A DNA stretch of 64,000 nt from Hahellaceae bacterium (GCA_024234575.1 JACKOB010000003.1:558001-622000); one strand, 5' to 3'. Positions 36,291 through 44,248 are shown, numbered from the stretch's first letter. Numbers and translations: made by a program. The notes: generated by a model from the letters alone, not told the origin.

Positions 36291-37059
36291 GCCAGGTTTA
36301 ATTATCCACTTCTCCGAACAATCATTGGCGCAAATTATCGCCTCATCCTTAGAGGCGTTTGTGATTCCTCATGAAACTGAACTCAGCCACTACACTGGCA
36401 TAGAAACTTTTATGACGCTTTGGGGGAGTGAAACTCAGACTGCAGAGATAAGCTGCATAAATGTGGCATTTGCAATTCCATCGACCTCAGCTGAACGTGA
36501 TTATAGCTCGGTGTCACCAAGCCACCCGGCCTCAATGGTAAAACGGGATTTTATTACCGCTTACTTTCCTCAGTACCAGTTAATCGGCGATATCCACACC
36601 CATCCGTACATTCGTGGTCGCTCCAAAAATGTCACCCCTGCTCGTATTCGGGAAGAACAACTTTATGCACTTTCACCTGCAGATATTGAGTCGTGCCTTA
36701 TCGACCCTGTCGATAAAATGGCATCTGGCTATAGAGTGTCTGCAGTTTTGACCATGACCGACATGTTAAAGGAAAACACCACCTTGGATGGCCAACTTGC
36801 CAATAATGTCATTGAGTTTTCATTGAACAATTATAAATGCTGGTTGACCTGCTCTGGATTTCATTACATACCCGTTGATGGCCTGTCTTCCGCCGATCAG
36901 GAGCTTTTCGCTACAGACCCACAATGCGAAGAAGGCGGCATTGTAATGGTACTCACTGATGACGTAAGAATTCATGCTCCGGCACTGCTGGGCTTGGTTG
37001 AACATCAACCCTTCGGGTCGGTTACTGGTAAGCGAAAACTTAGACATGTGGAAGGTTAA
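36283..37059 (+). CDS. JAB/MPN-type metallopeptidase-like protein
   Basis: A 258-residue protein with a JAMM-like zinc site: Glu41 in 'GIETFMTLWGSE', His105 and His107 in 'GDIHTHPY', and Ser131/Asp134 in 'LSPADIE', i.e. E...HxHP...SxxD. JAB/MPN domains are isopeptidases that cut ubiquitin-like modifiers or process peptides. No ubiquitin-like, E1 or E2 gene is present here, so its target is open; processing of a partner in the operon is possible. The ATG at 36283 has AGAGGA 8 bases upstream; a GTG one codon earlier is the alternative. It overlaps the TIR gene by 8 bases, indicating translational coupling. Confidence 0.75.
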   Translation: MSKPGLIIHFSEQSLAQIIASSLEAFVIPHETELSHYTGIETFMTLWGSETQTAEISCINVAFAIPSTSAERDYSSVSPSHPASMVKRDFITAYFPQYQLIGDIHTHPYIRGRSKNVTPARIREEQLYALSPADIESCLIDPVDKMASGYRVSAVLTMTDMLKENTTLDGQLANNVIEFSLNNYKCWLTCSGFHYIPVDGLSSADQELFATDPQCEEGGIVMVLTDDVRIHAPALLGLVEHQPFGSVTGKRKLRHVEG

Positions 37060-37064
37060 CTTAA

Positions 37065-38273
37065 ATGACTGAACTCGTTTTCGATTTAATTCTGGACGAC
37101 GATCAAAACCTTATTTACTCCGGCCAAATAAACAAAAAAACCGGATTAGCCCATGGTGAAGGTCAGTCCTTCGAAAACGGGGAATGCATCTACGAGGGGA
37201 TGTTTGACAGTGGTGAATTCGAAGGGCATGGCAAGGAGTTTTATCCTGGGGGTGCCATAAAATACGAAGGGGAATGGCTCGATGATGAGTTTCATGGCCA
37301 AGGAACTTTATATGACGAACAGGGGCGAACTATATATCAAGGTCAGTTTGTCCGGGGAAGCTACACTATAGACAGGCCGGCAACATCGGGAGATGAAAGC
37401 TCGGCCGCTAAACACATTGTCAAAGAAAAGAATCAAAAGGTGGAAGAACTGGTTGATCAACTTAATATGCTGATTGGCTTAAACAGCGTCAAAGATGAGG
37501 CAAAGAGTTTAATTAACCTGGTGAAAATTCAGAAAATCAGGAAAGTTCGCGGATTAAAAGAATTGGAGCTTTCCCTGCACTTAGTGCTCACCGGTAATCC
37601 TGGCACGGGAAAAACAACGGTTGCCCGGCTTTTAGGAGAAATATATGGGGCTTTAGGAGTGCTGTCTAAAGGGCACTTTATTGAAGCAGACCGTGCATCT
37701 TTGGTGGGTGGATACCTCGGTCAAACAGCAATCAAGGTCAAAGAAGTCGTAGAGTCTGCTTTGGGCGGCGTTTTATTTATTGATGAAGCGTACTCCCTTC
37801 AACAGGGTGATGACGATAGTTACGGCAGTGAAGCCGTCGCAACCCTTCTTAAATCAATGGAAGACCACCGCGATGATCTTATTGTCATCATCGCTGGATA
37901 TAACGTACCTATCCAAAAGTTTCTCAAGACAAATCCTGGTTTCGAATCAAGATTCAATCGTTTTCTGGACTTTCCAGACTACAGCGCCGCCGAGCTGGTC
38001 CAAATAACGAAGAATCAATGTGAAAGTAATTCTTACCGACTATCTGATCGTGCCGCAGTGATCATTGAAAAAGTATTTGCTGCTCTGCTAAAAAAGAAGA
38101 CAAAGAACTTTTCCAACGCACGTCTTGCGAGAAATATTTTTGAGAAAGCGGTAATTCATCAAGCCAACCGATTGGCAGAGGATGCTGACGTATCTGACGA
38201 TGAACTTTGCACCATCGAACTGGAAGACGTTCAGAAAGCACTTCTCAATAAAGAAATTAAATTGAGCAATTAG
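37065..38273 (+). CDS. MORN-repeat and CbbX/SpoVK-type AAA+ ATPase
   Basis: A 402-residue fusion. Residues about 15-105 contain four MORN-like repeats ('YEGMFDSGEFEGHGKEFY', 'YEGEWLDDEFHGQGTLYD'), a fold linked to membrane or protein scaffolding. Residues about 135-395 are a CbxX/CfqX-type AAA+ domain: 'MLIGLNSVKDEAK', Walker A GNPGTGKT (177-184), Walker B 'GVLFIDEAYSL', sensor-1 'IIAGYN' and arginine finger 'FESRFNR'. CbbX-type ATPases remodel protein complexes by threading. Only five bases separate it from the JAB gene. A peptidase-remodeller pair is suggested. The combination with MORN repeats is unusual to me. Confidence 0.82.
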   Translation: MTELVFDLILDDDQNLIYSGQINKKTGLAHGEGQSFENGECIYEGMFDSGEFEGHGKEFYPGGAIKYEGEWLDDEFHGQGTLYDEQGRTIYQGQFVRGSYTIDRPATSGDESSAAKHIVKEKNQKVEELVDQLNMLIGLNSVKDEAKSLINLVKIQKIRKVRGLKELELSLHLVLTGNPGTGKTTVARLLGEIYGALGVLSKGHFIEADRASLVGGYLGQTAIKVKEVVESALGGVLFIDEAYSLQQGDDDSYGSEAVATLLKSMEDHRDDLIVIIAGYNVPIQKFLKTNPGFESRFNRFLDFPDYSAAELVQITKNQCESNSYRLSDRAAVIIEKVFAALLKKKTKNFSNARLARNIFEKAVIHQANRLAEDADVSDDELCTIELEDVQKALLNKEIKLSN

Positions 38274-38279
38274 CGACGA

Positions 38280-38948
38280 TTGTCCTTCGCCAACAGCTGG
38301 GAGAGAGTATTGATTAAGCTAGCTATAAACTTTTCTCTGTTTTTTTTGATTGGTTTCTTTTTGGCTCACCACAGAAAAGGGATTAATCAACTAAATCTGG
38401 ATGCGGTATCAGGTAGGCTGGTAAGTGATTTGCAGGCCGCATTAAAACAAACACTGATAAATGCAGCCACGTTATACGCTGCACTTTTATTCGGAGGCTA
38501 CTTTCTTCATTTATATTTCACATCGACATTAGTTCAAATGTTATTTTTGAGTGTTCCTGCTCTGATGATTGGTTATTTGACGATCCACTTTATCAATGTG
38601 TGGCGCTCATATAACTTCGGAATATTAGTGGATGCCGGAAGCGATCTCATTGACATTCCCGCATCTGATGTCGAAAACAGTTTCATGGAACTGATTACAT
38701 TCAAGCAATTTTTTGATCATGCTCAACGTGAATCGCTCGCCTTGTCTGATATTGAAAGAATTGATAACTATACCGAGAGAAGTCGAGGAGAAAGATACTT
38801 CCACGTCACTATTACGGGAAGGTTTGGTAGCCGAATGCTTACGTTCTCGTCAAAACAAAAGCGAGATGAGTTTAGAAATGCGGTGTACTCTGAATATCGT
38901 AAACTCACCGGTGCGGCGCTAAACGGCGATTTTAATGTGGATTTCTAA
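38280..38948 (+). CDS. Unrecognised membrane protein with PH-like cytosolic tail
   Basis: A 222-residue protein. One hydrophobic helix lies near the N-terminus ('FSLFFLIGFFLAHH'), two more are at about 60-110 ('LYAALLFGGYFLHLYF' and 'LFLSVPALMIGYLTIHF'), and the last 100 residues are a polar beta-rich domain ('LALSDIERIDNYTERSRGE', 'FGSRMLTFSSKQKRDEFRNA') whose layout resembles bacterial PH-like domains. The start is a TTG at 38280 (six bases after the AAA+ gene) with no ribosome site. Another TTG at 38310 has GGGAGAGAG just before it and may be the true start. I recognise no family. Context suggests a membrane component of the island system. Confidence 0.65.
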   Translation: MSFANSWERVLIKLAINFSLFFLIGFFLAHHRKGINQLNLDAVSGRLVSDLQAALKQTLINAATLYAALLFGGYFLHLYFTSTLVQMLFLSVPALMIGYLTIHFINVWRSYNFGILVDAGSDLIDIPASDVENSFMELITFKQFFDHAQRESLALSDIERIDNYTERSRGERYFHVTITGRFGSRMLTFSSKQKRDEFRNAVYSEYRKLTGAALNGDFNVDF

Positions 38949-39604
38949 TGGCAACTAAAAAGAAACTTATTGACCCTAAGCCTGAAGGCTTTATCGCGCT
39001 ATTGATAGTTTGTTCAACTATGCTGGCAAGCATTGCCATTATATTTGGGCCTATCTGCTTGTTTGTTCTGTGGTTTGTTAATTACCAGGATAAAAAGCAC
39101 TTTATTAATGCCACCTATTTTAACCAAAAGGAAGGGTTTGTTCTGTCTCCCGTTGAACGTGAATTACTGGAAAAAACCGAGAAGCAACAGAAGTCATTGC
39201 GTCGAGTTATCAACCAGATTAATGAGCTAGGCTCGGATTTAGCGCGTAAGCAAAACGGCTACTTTTATAATAATAGTAAACAAGGCAGGGAACTAAACCC
39301 GAAATTATTCATGGTAAGTCAAATGATGCAGAATGAGCAGCAAATGTTAGACCGGTTGGCCAGTCTCCCTCATCTTCGAGCTAAAGCATGGGCGAAAATA
39401 TCAACCATGGAGACAGCCTTAATAGAAAGTAGTTTAGCCTACGTGGTGGTGCTTTTCTCTTCCCTCTGGTTTTTCAACGATTGGGTTTTCGCATCAATTA
39501 GTGGCGTTTTAGTTATGGGAGCAGTTATGTTTATGAGGTTCCATAGGCACTATTTGAAGGGCGGGAATACCACAATTCGTGAATCGAAGATATTTGAACA
39601 GTAA
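38948..39604 (+). CDS. Unrecognised membrane protein with central coiled coil
   Basis: A 218-residue protein with an N-terminal pair of hydrophobic segments (about 17-47), a charged helical stretch of about 90 residues ('EKTEKQQKSLRRVINQINEL'), and a C-terminal hydrophobic hairpin (about 160-195), ending in a basic tail. The ATG overlaps the stop of the previous gene by one base (TAATG), so the two membrane proteins are probably made together. It is the last gene of the island; the right-hand direct repeat starts 23 bases later. No family recognised. Confidence 0.65.
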   Translation: MATKKKLIDPKPEGFIALLIVCSTMLASIAIIFGPICLFVLWFVNYQDKKHFINATYFNQKEGFVLSPVERELLEKTEKQQKSLRRVINQINELGSDLARKQNGYFYNNSKQGRELNPKLFMVSQMMQNEQQMLDRLASLPHLRAKAWAKISTMETALIESSLAYVVVLFSSLWFFNDWVFASISGVLVMGAVMFMRFHRHYLKGGNTTIRESKIFEQ

Positions 39605-39627
39605 ACCCCGTTTGTATTTCGGCCTTA

Positions 39628-39930
39628 TTACCAGGGGACTTTTCCGGTAAGCATGTCTTTATACATCACGAAATCCCCCCACAAACTCCAAAGTGGATGC
39701 TTAAATGTCGCAGGCCGGTTTTTCTCGACAATAAAGTGACCAACCCAGGCGAATCCGTAGCCCGCGACCGGCATCAGCAATAAAAATGCCAGCTTCATCG
39801 TGAGCAGGCTATAGAGGGCAATCGCTATCACTAATGTCGTGCCGGTAAAATGTAGTTTACGGTTGGTAGAGTTTGCGTGTTCACTGAGATAAAACGGGTA
39901 GAACTCTTCGAAAGATTTAAATGCTTGCAT
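39628..39930 (-). CDS. Mpo1-like/DUF962 membrane protein, copy 2
   Basis: A 100-residue DUF962 protein, differing from copy 1 only by Val in 'GHFIVEKNRPATF'. Two to four hydrophobic segments place it in the inner membrane. The conserved His and Asn/Glu residues match the Mpo1-like family, whose yeast member oxidises 2-hydroxy fatty acids. It follows the M14/AstE-type gene by 62 bases in the same direction, so this is probably the ancestral two-gene arrangement; copy 1 has only a fragment of that partner. Confidence 0.85.
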   Translation of the reverse strand: MQAFKSFEEFYPFYLSEHANSTNRKLHFTGTTLVIAIALYSLLTMKLAFLLLMPVAGYGFAWVGHFIVEKNRPATFKHPLWSLWGDFVMYKDMLTGKVPW

Positions 39931-40120
39931 GGGTTGATCCTTCGCTGACTAATGCGTAAAAGCTTGTTTGACGTTTACTTACGGTGGTATCGCTAAAGCT
40001 GCAAAAGGTTTCCTGCTTGCCGGTGCTCAAGAGGAGACTGACCTGCAATTTTGGCGATCAGGTCGCCTGGCTTAACTAGCTTTCGGTGCGTCATCGCCAT
40101 GAGTACTCCTTGAGTTCTGG
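39628..40120. repeat. 493-bp direct repeat, right copy
   Basis: Same orientation and length as 32824-33316 with about 32 substitutions and no indels. It includes all of DUF962 copy 2, the 62-base spacer and the 3' 128 bases of the intact M14/AstE-type gene. The continuous gene on this side marks it as the resident locus, or the side at which the gene was regenerated. Confidence 0.95.
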
Positions 40121-41141
40121 CAATGACCGGCTGGCGATTACTCGGTGGTGGCTGATCCAGCAGGATAATTTCGGCAAAAGTTTCGCCTTCTTGGATCATC
40201 GTATTCAGGCCATGCTTGTAAATCAGCAGCCCGGTGCTTTGGGCCAATACCGTGTCCACCGCACCTAACGGACTGACAAGCGGCAGCTTATAGCGGGTTT
40301 TAACAGTTTCGGATTCTGGTGTGGCAGAAAACAATACCTTTTGTTCTGCGAGATAGTTAAAAAGGTTGAGCGCATCGGCTTCGGCCAGTTCATCGTTGAT
40401 ATCGTACTGGCCTCGGTACTCTACGGTGACCGCCAATGCTGGCATCGGCACAGGCAAGTCCGGAAACTCCTGCGCCAGACGATACCAGGGCTGAAGGTGG
40501 GTACCGTCAAAGGCGACTATGCCATCCAGTCCTTCAGTAAAAAGGTAGTCAAAGCCCAGGCTCTGGCAAAGATCTTTCGCTTTCGCTGTTTGCTGTTCAA
40601 CGGCGTAGATATGGGCAGAGGAGTGGTCATCACAATGCAGGTCAAAAATGTAGTCGGCATCGATGCTAAGTGATAATAGCGCCTTCTTCAGCTGGCTGGC
40701 TTCACTTTCTGCAGGAAGCCTGGAGACAGCTTCTTTTAATGCATCTCGAACCAGTCGCTGGTTTTCTCCTTCATCGTGCCCGAGTTTGTTAGCGACGGCT
40801 TCTTTAACAGGCGGATACAAATCGCCAAAATTGCGGTTAAAGTTACCTGTGCCGGCAAGGTCGAAGCGGCCTGCGGTGTAGCCAAAAACATTCTGCCCCA
40901 TACCCACAGGGTTAGCGTAGGGTACGACTATTATTTCGCCAGTAATACGGCCATGTGCCTGGCAGTCTCGCAGCAATGGAATTAAATGTTGTATTACCAA
41001 TAGCCCTGGCCATTCATCTGCATGTAACCCTGCCTGAATATATACTTTGGGGCGCGCATCAGCGTTGCCAAATCGATAAAGGGTCAGGCTTCTTTGGGTG
41101 CCGGGTGAGGGGCTTGCCAGGTTTATAGTTTCGGTTTTCAT
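39993..41141 (-). CDS. Succinylglutamate desuccinylase/aspartoacylase-like M14 protein
   Basis: A 382-residue zinc-dependent hydrolase of the AstE/AspA branch of the M14 carboxypeptidase fold. The zinc ligands are visible: HxxE in 'AGLHADEWPG' (about 38-46) and a third His in 'IFDLHCDDHSS'. 'NPVGMGQ' and 'GNFNRNF' provide the usual Asn-Arg substrate region, and 'VTVEYRGQ' the catalytic Glu. The C-terminal 90 residues form a beta-rich domain. The family removes acyl groups from N-acyl amino acids or trims peptides; the substrate is not defined. The last 128 bases belong to the 493-bp repeat, and a truncated copy of that end lies at 33189-33316. Confidence 0.85.
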   Translation of the reverse strand: MKTETINLASPSPGTQRSLTLYRFGNADARPKVYIQAGLHADEWPGLLVIQHLIPLLRDCQAHGRITGEIIVVPYANPVGMGQNVFGYTAGRFDLAGTGNFNRNFGDLYPPVKEAVANKLGHDEGENQRLVRDALKEAVSRLPAESEASQLKKALLSLSIDADYIFDLHCDDHSSAHIYAVEQQTAKAKDLCQSLGFDYLFTEGLDGIVAFDGTHLQPWYRLAQEFPDLPVPMPALAVTVEYRGQYDINDELAEADALNLFNYLAEQKVLFSATPESETVKTRYKLPLVSPLGAVDTVLAQSTGLLIYKHGLNTMIQEGETFAEIILLDQPPPSNRQPVIARTQGVLMAMTHRKLVKPGDLIAKIAGQSPLEHRQAGNLLQL

Positions 41142-41447
41142 AATAACTCATGGAGTAATGATGGGTTTAGAAAAGGCTATTCTCATTATAGTGTCAGCAG
41201 TAAATTATTTGCATGTCCATTACCATATCTCGAATGAGACTTTAGTCGTGCCATCATCAATTATATGGCCAGTTTTGGTTCTCGGTAGTTATTGGCGATG
41301 TTTTTCGGTAGTGAATGGTTTTGTAAAGTACCGTGAGGGTGCGTTTTATGTCTGTGAAATAGCGTGTAAAACACTGCCTTTCAGGGTGGCACAGTAGGTT
41401 ATCTGCATCTACACTAAACGGATAATGAAATGCTAGGGAGCATAGCC
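41142..41447. other. 306-bp intergenic region, with a doubtful small frame
   Basis: This region separates the divergent M14-type and response regulator genes and should hold both promoters. A + strand frame from ATG 41161 to 41397 (78 residues, GGAG 5 bases upstream, one hydrophobic stretch near the N-terminus) is possible. Its composition (many Cys, Tyr and Trp) looks random and it resembles nothing I know, so it is not called as a gene. Confidence 0.4.
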
Positions 41448-41888
41448 GTGTCTGCCGTTAAAATTCTTTTGGTCGAGGACAACCCTGACGAAGAAGAGCT
41501 GGCCTTAATTGCCTTTGAGCGATCAGGTGTACCTGCAAAAAAAATATTTGTCGCCCGTGATGGACAGGAGGCGCTCGACTATTTAACTGCCGAGGGCGCT
41601 TTTGCTGATCGCGATATTCGCGAAACGCCTAGTGTGGTGTTTTTAGATATTAACCTGCCGAAACTAAATGGTCTGGAAGTGTTGCGGCGTATTCGCAGTG
41701 ATAAACGTATTTCTCTAGTACCAATTGTTTTGCTAACGTCATCCGATGAGCAAAGCGATTTGTTAGAAGGATATCGCTCTGGTGCCAATAGCTTTATTCG
41801 CAAACCTTACGACTTTAACGAGTTTATTACCAACATCAATGCGCTGGGTAATTACTGGCTGGATATGAACCTGACCCCTCATGCCTAA
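41448..41888 (+). CDS. Single-domain response regulator
   Basis: A CheY-like receiver of 146 residues with no output domain: 'KILLVEDNPDEEELAL' (acidic pocket), phospho-Asp in 'VVFLDINLPKLNG', Thr in 'PIVLLTSS' and Lys in 'SFIRKPYDFNEF'. It belongs to the Rcp1-like receivers often paired with phytochrome-type or hybrid kinases. The GTG at 41448 is preferred because AGGGAG lies 7 bases upstream; an in-frame ATG at 41430 lacks a site. Its stop overlaps the start of the receiver-GGDEF-EAL gene by eight bases, so the two are coupled and likely act in one relay controlling cyclic di-GMP. Confidence 0.88.
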   Translation: MSAVKILLVEDNPDEEELALIAFERSGVPAKKIFVARDGQEALDYLTAEGAFADRDIRETPSVVFLDINLPKLNGLEVLRRIRSDKRISLVPIVLLTSSDEQSDLLEGYRSGANSFIRKPYDFNEFITNINALGNYWLDMNLTPHA

Positions 41889-43596
41889 TACCATACTGCA
41901 CTTTAAAGACAGCAAATTACGGCTTCTGGTGATAGATGACTCGGAAGACGATGTGTTTTTGCTGGTACATGCCATAGAGCAGGGCGGTATTAATCTTGAC
42001 TACACGCATGTCGAATCTGAAGAAGAGCTGCAACAAGCGCTAAAAGGCGATTCTGTCTGGGATATTGCCATTACTGATCACAACATGATCGGTTTTACCT
42101 CTCAGCAGGCAATTCAGCTGATTCGTCAGCATAATAAAGAGTTGCCGGTAATCATAGTGTCTGGGGATATCAAAGAAGATGTGGCTGTGGGGGCAATGCA
42201 TCAGGGTGCACAAGACTACATTATGAAAGATAATCTGGCCCGACTGGTGCCGGTTATTCTGCGGGAATATAAAACGCACCAGGCAACCAAAGCCCATGTA
42301 GAAGCCGAGAAAAACTATCGCTTTTTACGTTATCACGACAATCTTACCAATTTGGTTAATCGCCAGGAGTTCGAGACCCGCATCAGTCATGCCCTCAAAG
42401 AAGTGCGCAGTAGTCGTGATACCCATGCGCTGATGTTTCTTGACCTTGACCAGTTTAAGTTAATCAATGATACCTGTGGCCATACCGCTGGTGATGAATT
42501 ACTGGTGCGCACTACCAAGATCTTAAAGTCTCATATCCGTGATCGCGATACCTTGGCGCGTTTGGGCGGTGACGAATTTGGTATTCTGCTGGTGAGCTGT
42601 CAACAGGATATGGCATTAGAAACCGCTAACCGTATTAAAACAGCAGTAAAAGAGAGCCGTTTTATTTGGGAGGGCAAGCCCTTCGAAATTACCATTAGTA
42701 TCGGTATTGTCGAAGTGAACGAGCATGTCACCGATCACCATGAATTGCTTAGTTGCGCTGATATCGCCTGCTATGCCGCAAAAGATCGCGGCCGCAATGC
42801 AGTGGTCTGGTTTACCCCGGATGACGAAGAGTACACCAAGCGCCGTTCAGAAATGCAGTGGGCACCACGAATTAAACAAGCGGCAGAAGAAGATCTGTTC
42901 GTTTTGTTTCATCAGCCTATGGCGCATTTACAAAAAAACAACGGCCCGCATACTGAGTTTTTATTGCGCCTGAAAGGCGATAAGGGGCTGATTGCGCCGG
43001 GAGAATTTATCCCTGCCGCAGAGCGCTATAACCTAATGCCAGTGATCGATCGCTGGGTGGTGCATAATGTTTTTGAGTATCTTAATAAAAGTGGTTTAGG
43101 CAGCAGAAATCAGGGCACTTATTTTATTAACCTGTCTGGGTCGACGTTGAGTGACCAGTCGTTTTTTGACGACATCAAACGTTTGCAGGAAGAACATAAG
43201 ATTATTCCACAACGTATTTGCTTCGAAATAACCGAGACCGCCGCAATTGATAATTTAGTGGATGCGGTCGAGTTTATTACCGAGATTCGCGAGCGTGGCT
43301 TTAAATTTGCGTTGGATGACTTTGGCGTGGGTTTAAGCTCTTTTACTTACCTGAAAACCATTCCAGTTGATTACCTTAAAATTGATGGCAGCTTTGTGCT
43401 GAATATGCTGCAAAACTCAATAGATCGGGGCATTGTTGAATCCTGTAACCAGATTGCCCATGCCGCCGGATTACAGACAATTGCTGAGTTCGTTGAGAAT
43501 GATGCGATTCGTCAGGCGTTGACCGAAATCGGGGTCGACTATGCGCAAGGTTATGGCATAGTGAAGCCGGGACCATTGGCGTCAGTGCATGTATAG
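41881..43596 (+). CDS. Receiver-GGDEF-EAL cyclic di-GMP protein
   Basis: A 571-residue regulator. The receiver domain (about 10-130) has 'RLLVIDDSEDDV', phospho-Asp in 'DIAITDHNM' and Lys in 'DYIMKDN'. GGDEF (about 150-305) has an intact 'RLGGDEFGIL' and should make cyclic di-GMP; the usual RxxD inhibitory site is not obvious. EAL (about 320-565) keeps 'NLSGSTLS', 'FEITETAAI', 'LDDFGVGLSSF', 'YLKIDGSFV' and 'TIAEFVEN', but the motif naming the domain reads E-F-L. The metal-binding glutamates and DDFG loop are present, so hydrolysis remains possible. It is coupled by overlap to the upstream receiver. The net direction of activity cannot be told from sequence. Confidence 0.9.
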   Translation: MPNTILHFKDSKLRLLVIDDSEDDVFLLVHAIEQGGINLDYTHVESEEELQQALKGDSVWDIAITDHNMIGFTSQQAIQLIRQHNKELPVIIVSGDIKEDVAVGAMHQGAQDYIMKDNLARLVPVILREYKTHQATKAHVEAEKNYRFLRYHDNLTNLVNRQEFETRISHALKEVRSSRDTHALMFLDLDQFKLINDTCGHTAGDELLVRTTKILKSHIRDRDTLARLGGDEFGILLVSCQQDMALETANRIKTAVKESRFIWEGKPFEITISIGIVEVNEHVTDHHELLSCADIACYAAKDRGRNAVVWFTPDDEEYTKRRSEMQWAPRIKQAAEEDLFVLFHQPMAHLQKNNGPHTEFLLRLKGDKGLIAPGEFIPAAERYNLMPVIDRWVVHNVFEYLNKSGLGSRNQGTYFINLSGSTLSDQSFFDDIKRLQEEHKIIPQRICFEITETAAIDNLVDAVEFITEIRERGFKFALDDFGVGLSSFTYLKTIPVDYLKIDGSFVLNMLQNSIDRGIVESCNQIAHAAGLQTIAEFVENDAIRQALTEIGVDYAQGYGIVKPGPLASVHV

Positions 43597-43714
43597 TATT
43601 ACTCTGCGTTGCTTGTCGAGGACTAAAACGGCGACGATGGAACCCTTTGCAAACATATTGGCTAAATGTGCTAAGTTCCCTAAGTCCCTCTGGGTTAAAT
43701 CTGTCTAAACACTT

Positions 43715-44248
43715 ATGTTTGCCACACCAGCTACTATCGTTCGGACTATCGAAAACTTGCTGAATTATCCTGTCAGGATGCTACATCTGCTGGTGGTCTG
43801 GCTGCTTTTTCCATTCTTACTGTGCCTGGTGGCTGCCGATGTTATTTTGCGCACTTTTTTCCAGGCACCCTTGGTGTGGGGGCACGAGCTATCGGGGCTA
43901 GTGTTACTTAGTATATTCATACTTGAGCTTCCCCATACGTTACAGCAACAGCAACTGTTACAAGTTGATTTGCTTTTCGCCCGGCTTGGGCGGCGCATGC
44001 AGAACGTTGTCTATTTTCTTTCGCGGATATTCGTGCTGGTAGTGGCCTTTTTGTTTTGCTGGCAAGGGTTTACCGGGGCCCAGGATATGTATACCTACGC
44101 CGAACAAGCCTATACCCTGCCGTTACCACTTTGGCCACTATCGGCAGCGATGACGGTGGTTGGTTTGTTGATGGTGGTGCAGGCGCTGGTACAGCTGATA
44201 CATCCAGCTAAACATCACACGCCTTGTGTTGACGGTGAGATCGCATGA
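43715..44248 (+). CDS. dctQ: TRAP transporter small permease (DctQ)
   Basis: A 177-residue membrane protein with four transmembrane helices, the size and layout of TRAP small permeases: 'LVAADVILRTFFQAPLVWGH' and 'ELPHTLQQQQLLQVDLLFAR' match conserved DctQ regions. TRAP systems use a sodium gradient and a periplasmic binding protein to import organic acids and related anions. It overlaps the large permease gene by four bases (ATGA). The binding-protein component is not adjacent but lies at 50150-51313. No clear ribosome site precedes the ATG. Confidence 0.85.
   Translation: MFATPATIVRTIENLLNYPVRMLHLLVVWLLFPFLLCLVAADVILRTFFQAPLVWGHELSGLVLLSIFILELPHTLQQQQLLQVDLLFARLGRRMQNVVYFLSRIFVLVVAFLFCWQGFTGAQDMYTYAEQAYTLPLPLWPLSAAMTVVGLLMVVQALVQLIHPAKHHTPCVDGEIA

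Noticed and set aside
33434..39604. Classic Thoeris, CBASS or bacterial ubiquitin-like (Bil) system
   Set aside because: There is no SIR2 domain, no CD-NTase and no ubiquitin-like, E1 or E2 gene. The TIR and SLOG pairing is only Thoeris-like.
32824..40120. Repeats as attachment sites of an integrative element
   Set aside because: They are 493 bp long and 6.5% diverged, no integrase or recombinase is encoded between them, and no tRNA is involved. Homologous recombination explains them better.
41161..41397. Possible 78-residue small protein upstream of the response regulator
   Set aside because: It has GGAG before the ATG and a hydrophobic start, but the amino-acid composition looks random and it fills the divergent promoter region; I would need conservation to call it.
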